Part shown: in pieces, positions 36,039 through 44,974 of the stretch
How the letters are laid out: each line of letters begins with the position of its first letter
Position numbering within the stretch: the first letter of the stretch is position 1
DNA from: JAGPUQ01 sp036677085
Lineage (GTDB): Bacteria > Pseudomonadota > Gammaproteobacteria > Pseudomonadales > Porticoccaceae
Assembly: GCA_036677085.1 (NCBI GenBank)
Contig: JAKFFI010000017.1
Location: forward strand, 147,587-211,586
DNA length: 64,000 nt
Reading direction: 5' to 3'
Position numbers and translations under genes: made by a program
The notes under the pieces: model-generated
Told to the model about the DNA's origin: nothing
The model's database searches: none
Seen by the model: the letters and a program-made list of their open reading frames with translations, nothing else

Positions 36039-36443
36039 GTGGAACCGCAGCTGGGCCCCTGGGCGGAACTGCTCGTCTGGTTCCTGTTTCCGGCCAGCTT
36101 TTTCTACAACGGCATTGTGTGGAAGGACGTGCTGGCGGCGTATCTGGCCGCACTGGCGTTCCTGCTGGTAATCCCCGGTGGCCGGTCACCTCCCCACGCC
36201 GGGTTAGAACGTCAGCAGCAGGGCAACACTCAGCCAGATGCCGAGGGTGAGCGTTCGGTCGAGACTACATCGCGGATCCATTGCAACATCTCCCTCGTGG
36301 CGGCCGGTTCGATCGTCGGTCTCGCCTTCAACTCCAGCGCGCCAAGGCTACGGGTATTTGACAACCGCCGGCAAGCGCAACGCCAATTGGCCAATTTCGC
36401 GCCCACCAGCGCAATAGTTGCGTCGCGCGATGAATTCTATTGA
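36039..36443 (+). CDS. Hypothetical, possibly decayed membrane protein
   Basis: The first 48 residues from the GTG at 36039 form a convincing hydrophobic pattern (LLVWFLFPASFFYNGIVWKD, then VLAAYLAALAFLLVIPGG). The remaining 85 residues are polar and low in structure and look like read-through. The real gene may be only the 5' third, broken downstream. No family recognised. Confidence 0.3.
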   Translation: MEPQLGPWAELLVWFLFPASFFYNGIVWKDVLAAYLAALAFLLVIPGGRSPPHAGLERQQQGNTQPDAEGERSVETTSRIHCNISLVAAGSIVGLAFNSSAPRLRVFDNRRQAQRQLANFAPTSAIVASRDEFY

Positions 36444-36547
36444 TTGGTACGAATAACCACCGACTTGCAGGTAATAACCAGGCAGCAATGTTTATAGCGC
36501 TTGCTACTGCCGCAGGGACAGGGGAAATTTCCATTTATTGGAACCAT
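36437..36547 (-). CDS. SEC-C motif mini-ORF or remnant
   Basis: A 36-codon frame (ATG at 36547, TAG at 36437) reads MVPINGNFPCPCGSSKRYKH followed by CCLVI. CPCGSSKRYKHCC is an SEC-C zinc-binding motif, the same motif found N-terminally in the 1319-residue glycosyltransferase and internally in the 788-residue protein of this window. It may be a debris fragment of such a gene or a true small zinc protein. The rest of 36548-36747 holds nothing I recognise. Confidence 0.4.
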   Translation of the reverse strand: MVPINGNFPCPCGSSKRYKHCCLVITCKSVVIRTNQ

Positions 36548-36747
36548 ACGAGCAACTTGCTCCTACCTCGTGATTCCCTGCTCGGTGTTATAACTCGCGT
36601 GGAGCCGTTTATCTGAAAAGCCTTCCCGGATTCATGCGTCGGACTCGGGCGGATCAAAAGTACCTTATCCCGGAAAACACTACCCAACAAGGCCGTCCGC
36701 AGGAGTTGAATGGCTGATCAGGGCCTTCCAAAAATCTACCTTGCATT

Positions 36748-37908
36748 TTAGAAAAACCGATAACGACGGCCTTCTCGACAACCATGAACCAAATAATGTT
36801 GCGCGGCATCAACCCTGGCCGCTGCGACATCGGGGTTGTGAAACAGATAGGCCTCGGGATCAAAATCAGAAGGAAGAACCATGGCCGCAGTGGCGTTCCG
36901 CGCCTCCACCGGCCCTTTGGATTCGGTGCGGGCTGCGATCAGTTTCTCGACAAGCTCCAAAAGAAGAGCGGCATCCTCTGGCATGATCATAAAATCGGCA
37001 TCTGGCTGGTTTCTTACCTGAGTCGCCAATTTTTGATCGTCCGGAAGATACTGATTGATAAGTGAAATTGCACTTGCAAAGCGGTCGAGAATACGTTGAT
37101 GCTGGTCGCGATTATAGTACCCTGCGGCTTTTGGCTTATCCCGGATTTGCACCGCGCGAAGAAATGTCGCGGTCAGATCCTTATTACTTACTTTTTCATG
37201 CAGCAAAACCCCAAGATGGGCTTCAGAGGATGTCAGCGACCGGTTTGCCTCTCGCGTTGTGGTCATCTCAACCTGATCGATCAGGTTTTCAGCGCCGATA
37301 GCCCGCAAGAACGGAACTGCAATATTATGCCGGTGATGATCGAAATTGAGCACCGTCAATGGCAGCCCCAAGCTGTGGAATAAAGCAAACGAGTTAAGCA
37401 TCGACGGTGAATTGGATCCATCAATCACCTTGTCCATATAACTGGAAAAATAAAACGCCTGCTGTCCTGTCTTGATCATTTGCAGCCAGCAGGAAAGAAC
37501 CATATCAAAAGGGTCGCGTACAAAACAGACAATTTCCATATCATGAAATGGGCGAAGCATTTCAACGAAATGTGTCAGGTTTTCCCTCGAAGCAACGCTC
37601 AAAATCTCGCTGGACAGGATAGCGGTGCGCTGTGGAACCTCATCGATGACGTCCGCCAAGGTTTCGAAATACGCTTTGGTTAGACAACTTTCAATACTGC
37701 CACCTGTTGCGCTCCAAAATCCCCTTCTCTGGAGAACCTGGAAGGCATTGCCGCTGCACCCGCCAGTGGCCACGATATTCTCGGGATCCGGATAAGGGTA
37801 GCCAATACCCGCCGCCGCCAGTCTGTCCGCATTGGAGGCAAGAAAGACCTGCAAAGCCGAAGATCCGGTTTTGTGAAACCCGATATGCAGAATGACTTTC
37901 TTTGCCAC
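36748..37908 (-). CDS. Sulfotransferase family protein with C-terminal NPD repeat module
   Basis: A 386-residue protein. The N-terminal P-loop-like VILHIGFHKTGSSALQVFLA is a PAPS-binding 5'-phosphosulfate motif, and VCFVRDPFDMVLSCWLQ resembles the 3'-phosphate-binding segment. The last 45 residues form a separate module (FDPEAYLFHNPDVAAARVDA, then HYLVHGCREGRRY) shared with two other island proteins. The start is GTG 37908 with GGAGGAG nine bases upstream. Base composition is richer in A+T than the core genes. It probably sulfates a surface glycan. The acceptor is unknown. Confidence 0.78.
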   Translation of the reverse strand: MAKKVILHIGFHKTGSSALQVFLASNADRLAAAGIGYPYPDPENIVATGGCSGNAFQVLQRRGFWSATGGSIESCLTKAYFETLADVIDEVPQRTAILSSEILSVASRENLTHFVEMLRPFHDMEIVCFVRDPFDMVLSCWLQMIKTGQQAFYFSSYMDKVIDGSNSPSMLNSFALFHSLGLPLTVLNFDHHRHNIAVPFLRAIGAENLIDQVEMTTTREANRSLTSSEAHLGVLLHEKVSNKDLTATFLRAVQIRDKPKAAGYYNRDQHQRILDRFASAISLINQYLPDDQKLATQVRNQPDADFMIMPEDAALLLELVEKLIAARTESKGPVEARNATAAMVLPSDFDPEAYLFHNPDVAAARVDAAQHYLVHGCREGRRYRFF

Positions 37909-37911
37909 TTA

Positions 37912-37941
37912 ACTGACTCCTCCGAAACTGACTCCTCCGAA
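37912..37941. repeat. Tandem 15-base duplication of a ribosome-binding site
   Basis: Two perfect adjacent copies of ACTGACTCCTCCGAA on the plus strand. On the coding strand each copy carries GGAGGAG, so the Shine-Dalgarno of the downstream sulfotransferase gene is duplicated. Confidence 0.85.
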
Positions 37942-38005
37942 ACATCGGGGATCGCCCTGCTTGAACAGATCACCCCGTGCGCCATATGTGGAAAGGGTCC
38001 CGGGT

Positions 38006-38080
38006 TCAAGCCGAGGGTTCGGCAACTGAAGCCGACAACCAAGGCTTGAATTTCGGATCATTGTATATCTTGCACGGCAA
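38006..38080 (-). pseudogene. 3'-end remnant of a DUF4254 gene
   Basis: The last ~23 codons read PCKIYNDPKFKPWLSASVAE, then PSA and a stop. They align with the C terminus of the intact DUF4254 gene at 58605-59219 (FKMYNDPRFNPWLSVSGAKPPA). The DNA is also clearly homologous (38005-38075 versus 58604-58672). Upstream of this point similarity stops, so only the tail is left. Confidence 0.75.
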
Positions 38081-38130
38081 TTCCGGATAATAACCGCCCT
38101 CCCTAGAGGTGGAATTCCTTCCTTAAACAG

Positions 38131-38313
38131 GCTGTTGAAAAACGTCGCAAGGACGGCCGAATCATGGCCCTGCTCAAGCAGGCCGAGGCCCGCACTCCCC
38201 CTCCGGACCTGTACCGGCGGCACAATATCGGTAGCGCCGCCTTCTGCAAGTGGTGGTCAAAAAACTGCCGTGGCGAGCCACGCACGCAAGTTAAGGGTAT
38301 TATTGAACCGTGA
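38131..38313 (+). mobile_element. IS3-type transposase OrfA remnant
   Basis: In frame from about 38140 to the stop at 38313, the translation contains RIMALLKQAEARTPPPDLYR and HNIGSAAFCKWWSK. This is the helix-turn-helix of IS3-family OrfA proteins (consensus xALLKQAEAGxPVxELCRxHGxSxATFYKW). Only this segment survives; no OrfB or terminal repeats were found. With the DUF4254 tail it fills the gap between the two sulfotransferase genes. Confidence 0.7.
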
Positions 38314-38521
38314 TTGTTTCTGAGCACCTCGAAGTGAATGTTACTGAGTTGTTACTGAAGGAGCTGGACATCACCATAGGATCGCAGGCCCATTGCCGTC
38401 CCCCGTTGGGCCGCCTGGTCTGGGCGCGGCGCGAGGTGTTCGAGCCGCGGTGCAATCTGTGCCCGGATGCCGACGGCCTCGCCCACCGCACTGGTCGACT
38501 GACGGCACAAGACTGAGCCGC

Positions 38522-39652
38522 ATGCCACACATGCTGGAGCGGATTCTGTCTATGCTGGCACGCGGGCGCAAGCCGGGTCACCGAGTACCGCACGAGCGCG
38601 TCGCGGTAAGCGGCGCCAGCGAGACTGGCACGGAGCCGCGCGCGAGCGGTATGGATAACGTCGTGCTGCATATCGGCCTGCCGAAAACCGGCTCCACCGC
38701 GCTGCAGAACTGGGCGCGCGCAAACAGCGGCCGCCTGGCGACGGAAGGTATCTTCGTGCTGCCTACCGTGATGGAAGCGCACCGGCTGGCCGTGGAGTGC
38801 GTCACGAACGAAATGCGGCTGCAGGCGCCCGATATTCTCAACATCAAGTCGCTGTCCTTCGATGCGGCGCGGCGGGCGCTGATCGACGGTGCCTCGCGCG
38901 AGGGTGTGGGGGCTTCGGTGGTGTCCTCGGAATACTTCTTCGTTGCCGATCCGGCCCGCGTGGCGGCAATGTTTACCGGGATGGGTGTGAGTGTGGCCCG
39001 GGTGGTTTGCTTCGTGCGCCGCCAGGACGACCTGCTTGCCTCGGGTTACAACCAGGACATCAAGGCACTGGGTTACGCACGGGCCTTCGTCCCACCGGCC
39101 TACCTGCGCATCTACGATTGGGGCGCGCTCCGGGAAGACTGGCAGCGCGCTTTTCCCGCTGCCGAGATAGTGCTGCACAACTTCGACCATCACCGGATGC
39201 ACGACACGCTGATCGACCAGTTCGCGCGCGACATCGGCGCCGCATCGACCCACCAGGTGCCGGCAACGCGCACAACCAACGAGAGCCTGTGCGCCGAACT
39301 GCTCGAAATCGTACGCGTGGCCAATGCCGCCGGGCTGCCCGAGATCGCGCGGCTCGCGGTCGCGGCGCAGGACGCGGGGCTCACGGGTACGCCGTTTGCG
39401 TTCGCCGAATCCGTGCGCCAGGCAATACTGGAAAGCTACGGCGAAGCCAACGCGCGCCTCGCGGCGGCGGATGCGGAGGGGGAATTCGCGGATTTCGCAC
39501 GCGACGCTGGCGCACGGCCTGGCGCGGACATGACGGGTGCCTTCCCCGCGGAATTCGCGCTGAAGCTGATGGCGTGGCAGATGAACAAGCTGGAAAATGC
39601 AGCGTCCCCTGCGACAGCAGCCGGCGAGTGCGGCGCCACCAGAACCGGGTGA
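38522..39652 (+). CDS. Sulfotransferase family protein
   Basis: A 376-residue protein from the ATG at 38522. After a ~45-residue basic leader the catalytic domain begins MDNVVLHIGLPKTGSTALQN, the PAPS-binding loop; later VVCFVRRQDDLLASGYNQD corresponds to the 3'-phosphate-binding region and VLHNFDHHRMHDTLIDQF resembles the first sulfotransferase (NFDHHRHN). It is GC-rich like the core, unlike the first sulfotransferase, so the two probably have separate histories. It is convergent with the acyltransferase gene. An internal ATG at 38651 would give only the domain. Confidence 0.75.
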   Translation: MPHMLERILSMLARGRKPGHRVPHERVAVSGASETGTEPRASGMDNVVLHIGLPKTGSTALQNWARANSGRLATEGIFVLPTVMEAHRLAVECVTNEMRLQAPDILNIKSLSFDAARRALIDGASREGVGASVVSSEYFFVADPARVAAMFTGMGVSVARVVCFVRRQDDLLASGYNQDIKALGYARAFVPPAYLRIYDWGALREDWQRAFPAAEIVLHNFDHHRMHDTLIDQFARDIGAASTHQVPATRTTNESLCAELLEIVRVANAAGLPEIARLAVAAQDAGLTGTPFAFAESVRQAILESYGEANARLAAADAEGEFADFARDAGARPGADMTGAFPAEFALKLMAWQMNKLENAASPATAAGECGATRTG

Positions 39653-39700
39653 CTATCACACCATCGGCCGTGCGCAGGCCGCGCCCGAAGCGCGACGATT

Positions 39701-41370
39701 CTACTGCCCTGAGACCGGGCACTTTCCGACTGGAACCACCAACCGGCGGCCTCCCCAATCGGTGGTGCCCCTGTCAATCGGCAGCAAATGCTTCGAACCG
39801 TCATAGAGTGCGATCGCGATCCCCGTGGTCTCGTCATGCAGCTTGCCGACGGGAATCACCAACGAATCGAGCCAGATCTCGCCCGCCGCCACGCCGCCTT
39901 TCGGGTTGGACTGCTTGTAGTCGGCCTGCCCCAGAATCGTGCCGGCGGCGTCGACCATATGAATGGCATTTGTCAGTGTGAGCGCCTGAGACTGCCTGCT
40001 TGACCAAGCGAAGCTGAGATGCAGCCCATCGGCTTCGCACTGGATGTTCAAGCCGCGCAGCGTGAAAACGCCGCCAAATTTCGTTCCAGCGTAAACCCGC
40101 AGCGATGGTGGAGTCATGGCTGCTACCTGCGAGTCGCTCACTCCGGAAACCTTGCCGGCCGTCAGGTACAGAAAGCCGAAGATGCAAGCCATCGCCAACC
40201 CGGCAAGGTACACCTTCCGTCCCCGAGCAAGGTGCTCGCGCCACGATTTCGCCATCGCGGGTGTCGCGTGAATGGGCTTGCGCCCGACGATGAGTCTCCT
40301 TCCCGGCATCTCGATGCAAGCCCACATCAGGTAGGAACCGAGCAGCAGGATTGCCATGAAGACGGCAAATGCAGCGGCGTTCGACAGATGGGCGAAGTCG
40401 GCGGGATGGCGTCGGTAATAGGTCAAGAATATCTGATGAAGCAGATACATGGAAAAACTGATCTCACCGAGAACGACGAGAAACGGTGCCGCGAGCAATC
40501 GTGACAGCAGGCCACGGCCCTGGGCGAAAACGTAGACGAGCAGGCAAAACGCGAACGCCGGGCCGCTATGGGTAACCCACAATCCGGCGGGGGGCCCGAA
40601 TGACGTGCGGGCGTGCCAGGCGGCGAGGGCCGTGTAGTACATCGCGGCTGCGCAGAGCGCGCCGGCGCCAATCTCCAGGGCCGTGGCAAGCCACGGATTC
40701 CAGCCCAGTTGCGGCTTGCTGCGCCAGGCCAGCGCCACACACATGCCCAGGATGAACTCAAATATCCTGGAAATCGGGTTTATGTAGAGCAATCCATGCT
40801 GGGAGACGACCGTCCCCCCCCCCCCACGGCGGGGTTGCCGTAGTCCGGGAGGGAAAAATGGCTCGACAGCTTCATCAGGAGGATCAGAACCGACAGCGAC
40901 AACAACAGCTTGATCCACCAGTTCGTCTTCCAGTTGTAAAGCAGGGCCGGGAACGCAAGATAGAAGAAGATCTCCGTGGAGATACTCCAGGCCGCCGCGT
41001 TGTAGGAAAAATAGTAGATGGACTGAGGTATCCAGGCTTGAACCATCAGTAGGGTTGCGACAGCGGTCCCGGTCTGCCACGTGTAGGGCACCAGGAAGAA
41101 GCCGATCGCCAGGCTTACCGCATAGGCGGGCCATAGCCGGGCAATGCGCGCCCGCCAGAACTGCCGGATATTGGGCCAGGTTGCCAGCTTGGGATAGACA
41201 TAGTAGAGAATGAAACCGGACAGGACGAAGAAGAATGAGACTCCCTGACCAAGGTTTACGCCGATGGGCCGAATGCCGAACGAGTTCGTAGCGTGGTGGA
41301 ACACAATCATCATCGCCGCGAAGAATCTCAACGAAGTGAGCTGATCGAGCTTTCCGGTGTCGTTTCGCAT
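39701..41370 (-). pseudogene. Acyltransferase-3 (OafA/OatA-like) gene split at a G12 tract, possibly phase variable
   Basis: The ATG at 41370 opens a membrane O-acyltransferase: LDQLTSLRFFAAMMIVFHHA carries the catalytic His region, then VSFFFVLSGFILYYVY and RFWRARIARLWP-like text. This frame ends at 196 residues, just after a run of twelve G. One base out, the rest of the protein is open to 39701: further membrane helices (ISRIFEFILGMCVALAW, LGEISFSMYLLHQIFLTYYR) and a ~150-residue extracytoplasmic C-terminal domain. With 10 or 13 G the two parts fuse into about 556 residues. The enzyme would O-acylate a surface polysaccharide. Confidence 0.82.
40814..40825. repeat. Homopolymer of 12 C (12 G on the coding strand)
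   Basis: The run lies inside the acyltransferase coding sequence and decides whether the full protein is made. Counting the frame: 12 G gives early stop; 10 or 13 G restores the downstream frame. Confidence 0.95.
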
Positions 41371-41458
41371 CTGGATTTATCCGGTTTGAGATGAAGAAAT
41401 CAATATCAGTGCTGACCAAGGCGTCGGCGAGCACCGCTCGATCTTGGCTTCGACAGCC

Positions 41459-41654
41459 GCTCCGGATGCAAGCGGGGACCACGTTCACCAGCGCGAAACC
41501 CATCACCATCCCGGGAAGGCAAGCCAGGATCACGGCCGAAGAAAAATCCAGCAAGCGGCTGTAAAACGATCCTCGATCCGGAGTTGATCGCCGCCGCGAT
41601 CCCGCGGGTCAGCAGGAAGCCAACGAACTGGCGCGAGAAGAAACGTCGGATCAT
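41459..41654 (-). pseudogene. Frameshifted, truncated GtrA-family paralogue
   Basis: From 41654 the frame reads MIRRFFSRQFVGFLLTRGIA, almost the same as the intact GtrA start (MIRHFLTRQFLGFLAVGGFA). Near 41540 the similarity moves to another frame (SSAVILACLPGMVMGFALVN, compared with AVAIAYCVGMAVAFLLNSLF). The second half of GtrA is missing. It is a decayed duplicate two genes downstream of the intact copy. Confidence 0.7.
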
Positions 41655-41666
41655 GCTACCGCCGAT

Positions 41667-42335
41667 CTACTTGAGAGGCTTTCGGGCAACGATGAAAAAC
41701 TGCTTTCCGAACAATCTCCAGGCCAGCGGCAGCTTGAGGTAGGCCCAAACCAGGAATGGATGGGTGGGTAGCGTCCCTTGCGTCGTGAACGGCAGGAAGC
41801 GTCCGATGCAAAGTTGTATCTCGAATCCTTTCAGTTGCAGGGCCTCGGACAGCGACAGGTGCGTCAGCCCAAGGTGATGGTCGTAGAAGTCCCAGTATTT
41901 TCCGGGCAGGTAGCGCAAATTGGGACCGAGAATCAGGTATTTTCCGCCGGGCTTCAGGGCAATCATGACTTGGTCCAGGAACAGGTCCAGGGTGTGCTTG
42001 TCGGGGAGGTGCTCCAGGAAGTTCGAGGTAAACACCGCATCCGCGCCCCCTTCGATTATCGCGCCCAGCTCCGTGGCCCGGCGTTGATGGAATTCGACAT
42101 CGGCGGCCAGGTACTTGCGCGCATCGGCGTTCAGGTCGACGGCAATCTTCCTGCCCGCGCTGATGTTGTTCAGGAACTCCCCATATCCGCAGGCTATGTC
42201 GACCACGGTGTCCGCCGGCGCGATGAAACGCTGCAGGAAGCCGCTGCAGATGACCCGCCAGATGGCGTTCTTGCGCGGCAGATCCGCCTCCGAAAAACGT
42301 ATCCTGTAGAGTTCCGACAGGTCATTGCTGTCCAT
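41667..42335 (-). CDS. Class I SAM-dependent methyltransferase
   Basis: A 222-residue methyltransferase from the ATG at 42335. The SAM-binding motif I reads VVDIACGYGEFLNNI, motif II/III contains AVDLNADAR, and motif IV VFTSNFLEHLPD is followed by LKPGGKYLILGPN. The start overlaps the gtrA stop by 14 bases, so it belongs to the arabinofuranose operon. The substrate could be a sugar hydroxyl of the same glycan; this is inference from position. Confidence 0.82.
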   Translation of the reverse strand: MDSNDLSELYRIRFSEADLPRKNAIWRVICSGFLQRFIAPADTVVDIACGYGEFLNNISAGRKIAVDLNADARKYLAADVEFHQRRATELGAIIEGGADAVFTSNFLEHLPDKHTLDLFLDQVMIALKPGGKYLILGPNLRYLPGKYWDFYDHHLGLTHLSLSEALQLKGFEIQLCIGRFLPFTTQGTLPTHPFLVWAYLKLPLAWRLFGKQFFIVARKPLK

Positions 42336-42741
42336 CGACTTTCCCTTTGAAGGCAACGAATTTGTAGAGCAGGAAGGTTGCCAGTAGCGGCACCGATATC
42401 GCAATGGCGTGTGCAAGCTCTTCCGAGTGGTTATTCATTCCAAGGGCCTTCAATCCGGCGTTAACATAGATCGAGACCGCCCATACCAGGGGAAAAAACG
42501 CCAGATTCACCAGCACGAAATCCCGCGCCTGTGCCGATCTTGATTTCACCGAATTGGGAAAGACGAAAAGACTGTTCAGCAGGAACGCGACCGCCATGCC
42601 GACGCAATAGGCAATGGCGACGGCCCAGGCAAATGGCATCCAGGCGCTCAACAATAGCCGGGATAGCCAGTGCAGCAGCGCGGCGAAGCCGCCCACGGCA
42701 AGGAACCCGAGGAACTGCCGAGTGAGAAAATGCCTGATCAA
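42322..42741 (-). CDS. GtrA family small membrane protein
   Basis: A 139-residue protein with four membrane helices (residues ~10-30, 38-58, 75-95, 108-130) and the GtrA pattern (RQFLGFLAVGGFAALLHW, AYCVGMAVAFLLNSLFVF, KFVAFKG end). In mycobacteria a GtrA-like protein (Rv3789) is encoded beside DprE1/DprE2 and was proposed to flip or handle decaprenyl-phospho-arabinose. Here it is in the same operon as DprE1 and DprE2 homologues, so the same role is likely. It overlaps the upstream gene by 4 bases. Confidence 0.82.
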   Translation of the reverse strand: MIRHFLTRQFLGFLAVGGFAALLHWLSRLLLSAWMPFAWAVAIAYCVGMAVAFLLNSLFVFPNSVKSRSAQARDFVLVNLAFFPLVWAVSIYVNAGLKALGMNNHSEELAHAIAISVPLLATFLLYKFVAFKGKVDGQQ

Positions 42742-44024
42742 GCGATCGCCAGCCTTGCCAGGTTTCTTCCGAAACCGATGCTCTCGGAAATCCCCCGGTC
42801 CTCAGGGTAGTAGTGCGACGTATCCGCGGCCCACAGACCCTCGACCGGCAGCGCCGCCGGCGGAAGCATGTCCAGGTATCCGGGTTGGCAGATCGGTTGC
42901 GCATAACGATAGCGACTGGCGCGCAACTCGATGAAGTCGTCATCCGTCAGCAGCGGATTGATCTTCTTCAGGTAGCGCCGCACCTTGTCCAGAAAAGCCT
43001 GGTCGGGTTCCGCGAATTTCGGGTGTTCGCCCGGCACGTAAAAGGGCACGTAAACGATGTGCTGATCCAGCGGCCGCAGGTTGCTGTATTCGACCAGGCC
43101 GGGAATGTCCATATCCGGGTCGTTGGTGTTCAGCCAGAAATTCTCGGTCACCTGCCTGCGCAGCTTGACGATCACGCAAACCACGGCGATGTTGTTGATG
43201 GCGCGGAAGGCAGCCAGGATCGGTTCCGGCAGGTCCGGTATCAGCCGGGCCACATAGGGCAGGGGGATCGTGCTGACCACCCTCTCGAAGGCTTCGGTGG
43301 CGCCGGCCACTTCCAGGCCGCGCACCTTGCCCTCGGTGATGATGACCCTGGATACCGGCGACCTGAGCCGTATCTCGCCGCCGTGTTGCTCGATGGCGGC
43401 GCACATGGCCTGCAGCAGGGTCTCGGAGCCGCCGTCCAGGTAACCCAGCTTCTCGCGGAACAGGCTGTAGCGCGAGGTGCCGATCCGACGGATCCGGCTC
43501 CAGATCCATGCTGCCGACAGATTGTCCTTGAAGTCGTAGAACTTGTAGTCGAACAGGCGGCGCCAGAGCACCTCGTAGGCCTCGGCTCCGACCCAGCGCC
43601 GGACCCAGCCGGTGGCTTCGACATGGTCGAGCGGTTTCCAGTCCGTGCGCCGGGTGCACAGGAAGGCATGCAGGCCGTAGCGGAATTTCGCGATCAGGCC
43701 CAGTCCGCGGAAACGGAGCAGTGCGATCGGATTGCCCCAGGCCTGCACCCGGCCCTGGAACCAGTAACCCATCCGGGTCTCGACCCAAAGCATCCGGTCG
43801 GCGATGCCGAGTTCGTCGAGCAGGCGCAGGAAATCCTGGTCCGAGGTGCAGTGGAAATGGTAGTAGCGCTCGAGCATCAGGCCATTGAAATCGAACGCGG
43901 CCGTCATCCCGCCCACCCGGTCGTCGGCCTCGAACACGATGGGCTGATGCCCCTCCCGGGCCAGTTGGTACGCCACGGCCAAGCCCATCGGGCCGGCACC
44001 CAGCACTGCGATGCGGTGGCCCAT
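42738..44024 (-). CDS. NAD(P)/FAD-dependent amine-oxidase-like oxidoreductase
   Basis: A 428-residue flavoprotein. The N-terminal dinucleotide motif is AVLGAGPMGLAVAYQLAREG, followed by the GG motif DDRVGGMTAAF; the C terminus has the FAD-closing GLWAADTSHYYPEDRGISESI. This is the fold of protoporphyrinogen oxidase, phytoene desaturase and UDP-galactopyranose mutase. It is not a close match to any of those by eye. It lies between an epimerase (2-base gap) and gtrA (4-base overlap), so it presumably modifies a sugar nucleotide or lipid-linked sugar. The exact reaction is unknown. Confidence 0.78.
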   Translation of the reverse strand: MGHRIAVLGAGPMGLAVAYQLAREGHQPIVFEADDRVGGMTAAFDFNGLMLERYYHFHCTSDQDFLRLLDELGIADRMLWVETRMGYWFQGRVQAWGNPIALLRFRGLGLIAKFRYGLHAFLCTRRTDWKPLDHVEATGWVRRWVGAEAYEVLWRRLFDYKFYDFKDNLSAAWIWSRIRRIGTSRYSLFREKLGYLDGGSETLLQAMCAAIEQHGGEIRLRSPVSRVIITEGKVRGLEVAGATEAFERVVSTIPLPYVARLIPDLPEPILAAFRAINNIAVVCVIVKLRRQVTENFWLNTNDPDMDIPGLVEYSNLRPLDQHIVYVPFYVPGEHPKFAEPDQAFLDKVRRYLKKINPLLTDDDFIELRASRYRYAQPICQPGYLDMLPPAALPVEGLWAADTSHYYPEDRGISESIGFGRNLARLAIA

Positions 44025-44026
44025 GC

Positions 44027-44974
44027 TCAAAACTCCAGTACGACGTTGCCGTAGGCCGGGTCGTTGAAGGTCTCCTCGATCGCCTTGGCGAAGGGTGTGC
44101 AGGAGACGCCGAAGATGCCCGGCCAGTCGATCACCTCGAACTCGTCCCTCGCGGTCAGCGCTGCCAACTGCTGGGTGGTGAATGGCGGATTCCTGTCGAA
44201 TAGGCCCCAGGCCCAGAGCAGCGTATGGAAAAGGGCATGGGGGATCTTCACGATCAGCGCCTTGGCGCCGGTGGCCCGCTTGATCGCGCGGATAATGTCG
44301 ATGTAGTCCACTTTCTCGTGCCCAGAGATGTTGTAGGTACCGTCGACGATTCGGCCCTCGATGCAGCTCATGATGACGTTGCAAAAATCGCCCACGTACA
44401 GCGGCTGGCGCAGGTAGCGGCCGTGCCCGGGGATCGGGAACACCGGCACCTTCTTCATGAAGCGCGACAGCCAGCCCAGGTGCTTGCGATCGAACCAGCC
44501 GAACATCAGGGTCGGCCGCAGGATCGGGCAGGCGATGCCGCTGTCGCGCACGATCTGCTCCTGAAGCTTCTTGGTGCGGGTGTAGAAGTCATCGGCCACG
44601 GATTCGACCACCGAGGAACTGATATGGACCAGTCGTTGCACACCGTTGGCCTTGACCGCATCCAGGATCAGCCGGGTCGAGTCGATGTTGTTGCGCACAA
44701 ACTCTTCGTAATCGTTGCCGCCGATCTGGGCCTGCAGCATCACCACTGTCTGGGCACCGGCAAAGTGCCGCTGCCACTCGCCGGGCGCGGCAAGATCCGC
44801 GTATTCGGCCGTGATATCCGGCTGCACCCGCCGGAGCACGGCCAAGTTGGCGCGATGCTTGTCGAGCACGACGATGTCGCGGTAGCCGCGTGCCTTGAGC
44901 CGGGCGACCAGGTTTTGGCCGACCAGGCCGGCACCGCCGGGAAGCACTATCTTGCTATCGTTCATTTCATTCAT
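44027..44974 (-). CDS. NAD-dependent epimerase/dehydratase (extended SDR)
   Basis: A 315-residue sugar-nucleotide-type SDR. The Rossmann motif is VLPGGAGLVGQNLVARLKAR and the catalytic Tyr/Lys pair is YTRTK, with the preceding SSS (HISSSVVES). The start MNEMNDSK at 44974 overlaps the upstream membrane protein stop by 4 bases. The long open frame to 45463 is a shadow. The substrate is not evident. Confidence 0.8.
   Translation of the reverse strand: MNEMNDSKIVLPGGAGLVGQNLVARLKARGYRDIVVLDKHRANLAVLRRVQPDITAEYADLAAPGEWQRHFAGAQTVVMLQAQIGGNDYEEFVRNNIDSTRLILDAVKANGVQRLVHISSSVVESVADDFYTRTKKLQEQIVRDSGIACPILRPTLMFGWFDRKHLGWLSRFMKKVPVFPIPGHGRYLRQPLYVGDFCNVIMSCIEGRIVDGTYNISGHEKVDYIDIIRAIKRATGAKALIVKIPHALFHTLLWAWGLFDRNPPFTTQQLAALTARDEFEVIDWPGIFGVSCTPFAKAIEETFNDPAYGNVVLEF

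Noticed and set aside
39701..41554. 617-residue ORF as an intact acyltransferase
   Set aside because: Its first ~250 residues are not in the acyltransferase frame. They combine gtrA debris and shadow sequence; the true N-terminal half is in the other frame from 41370.
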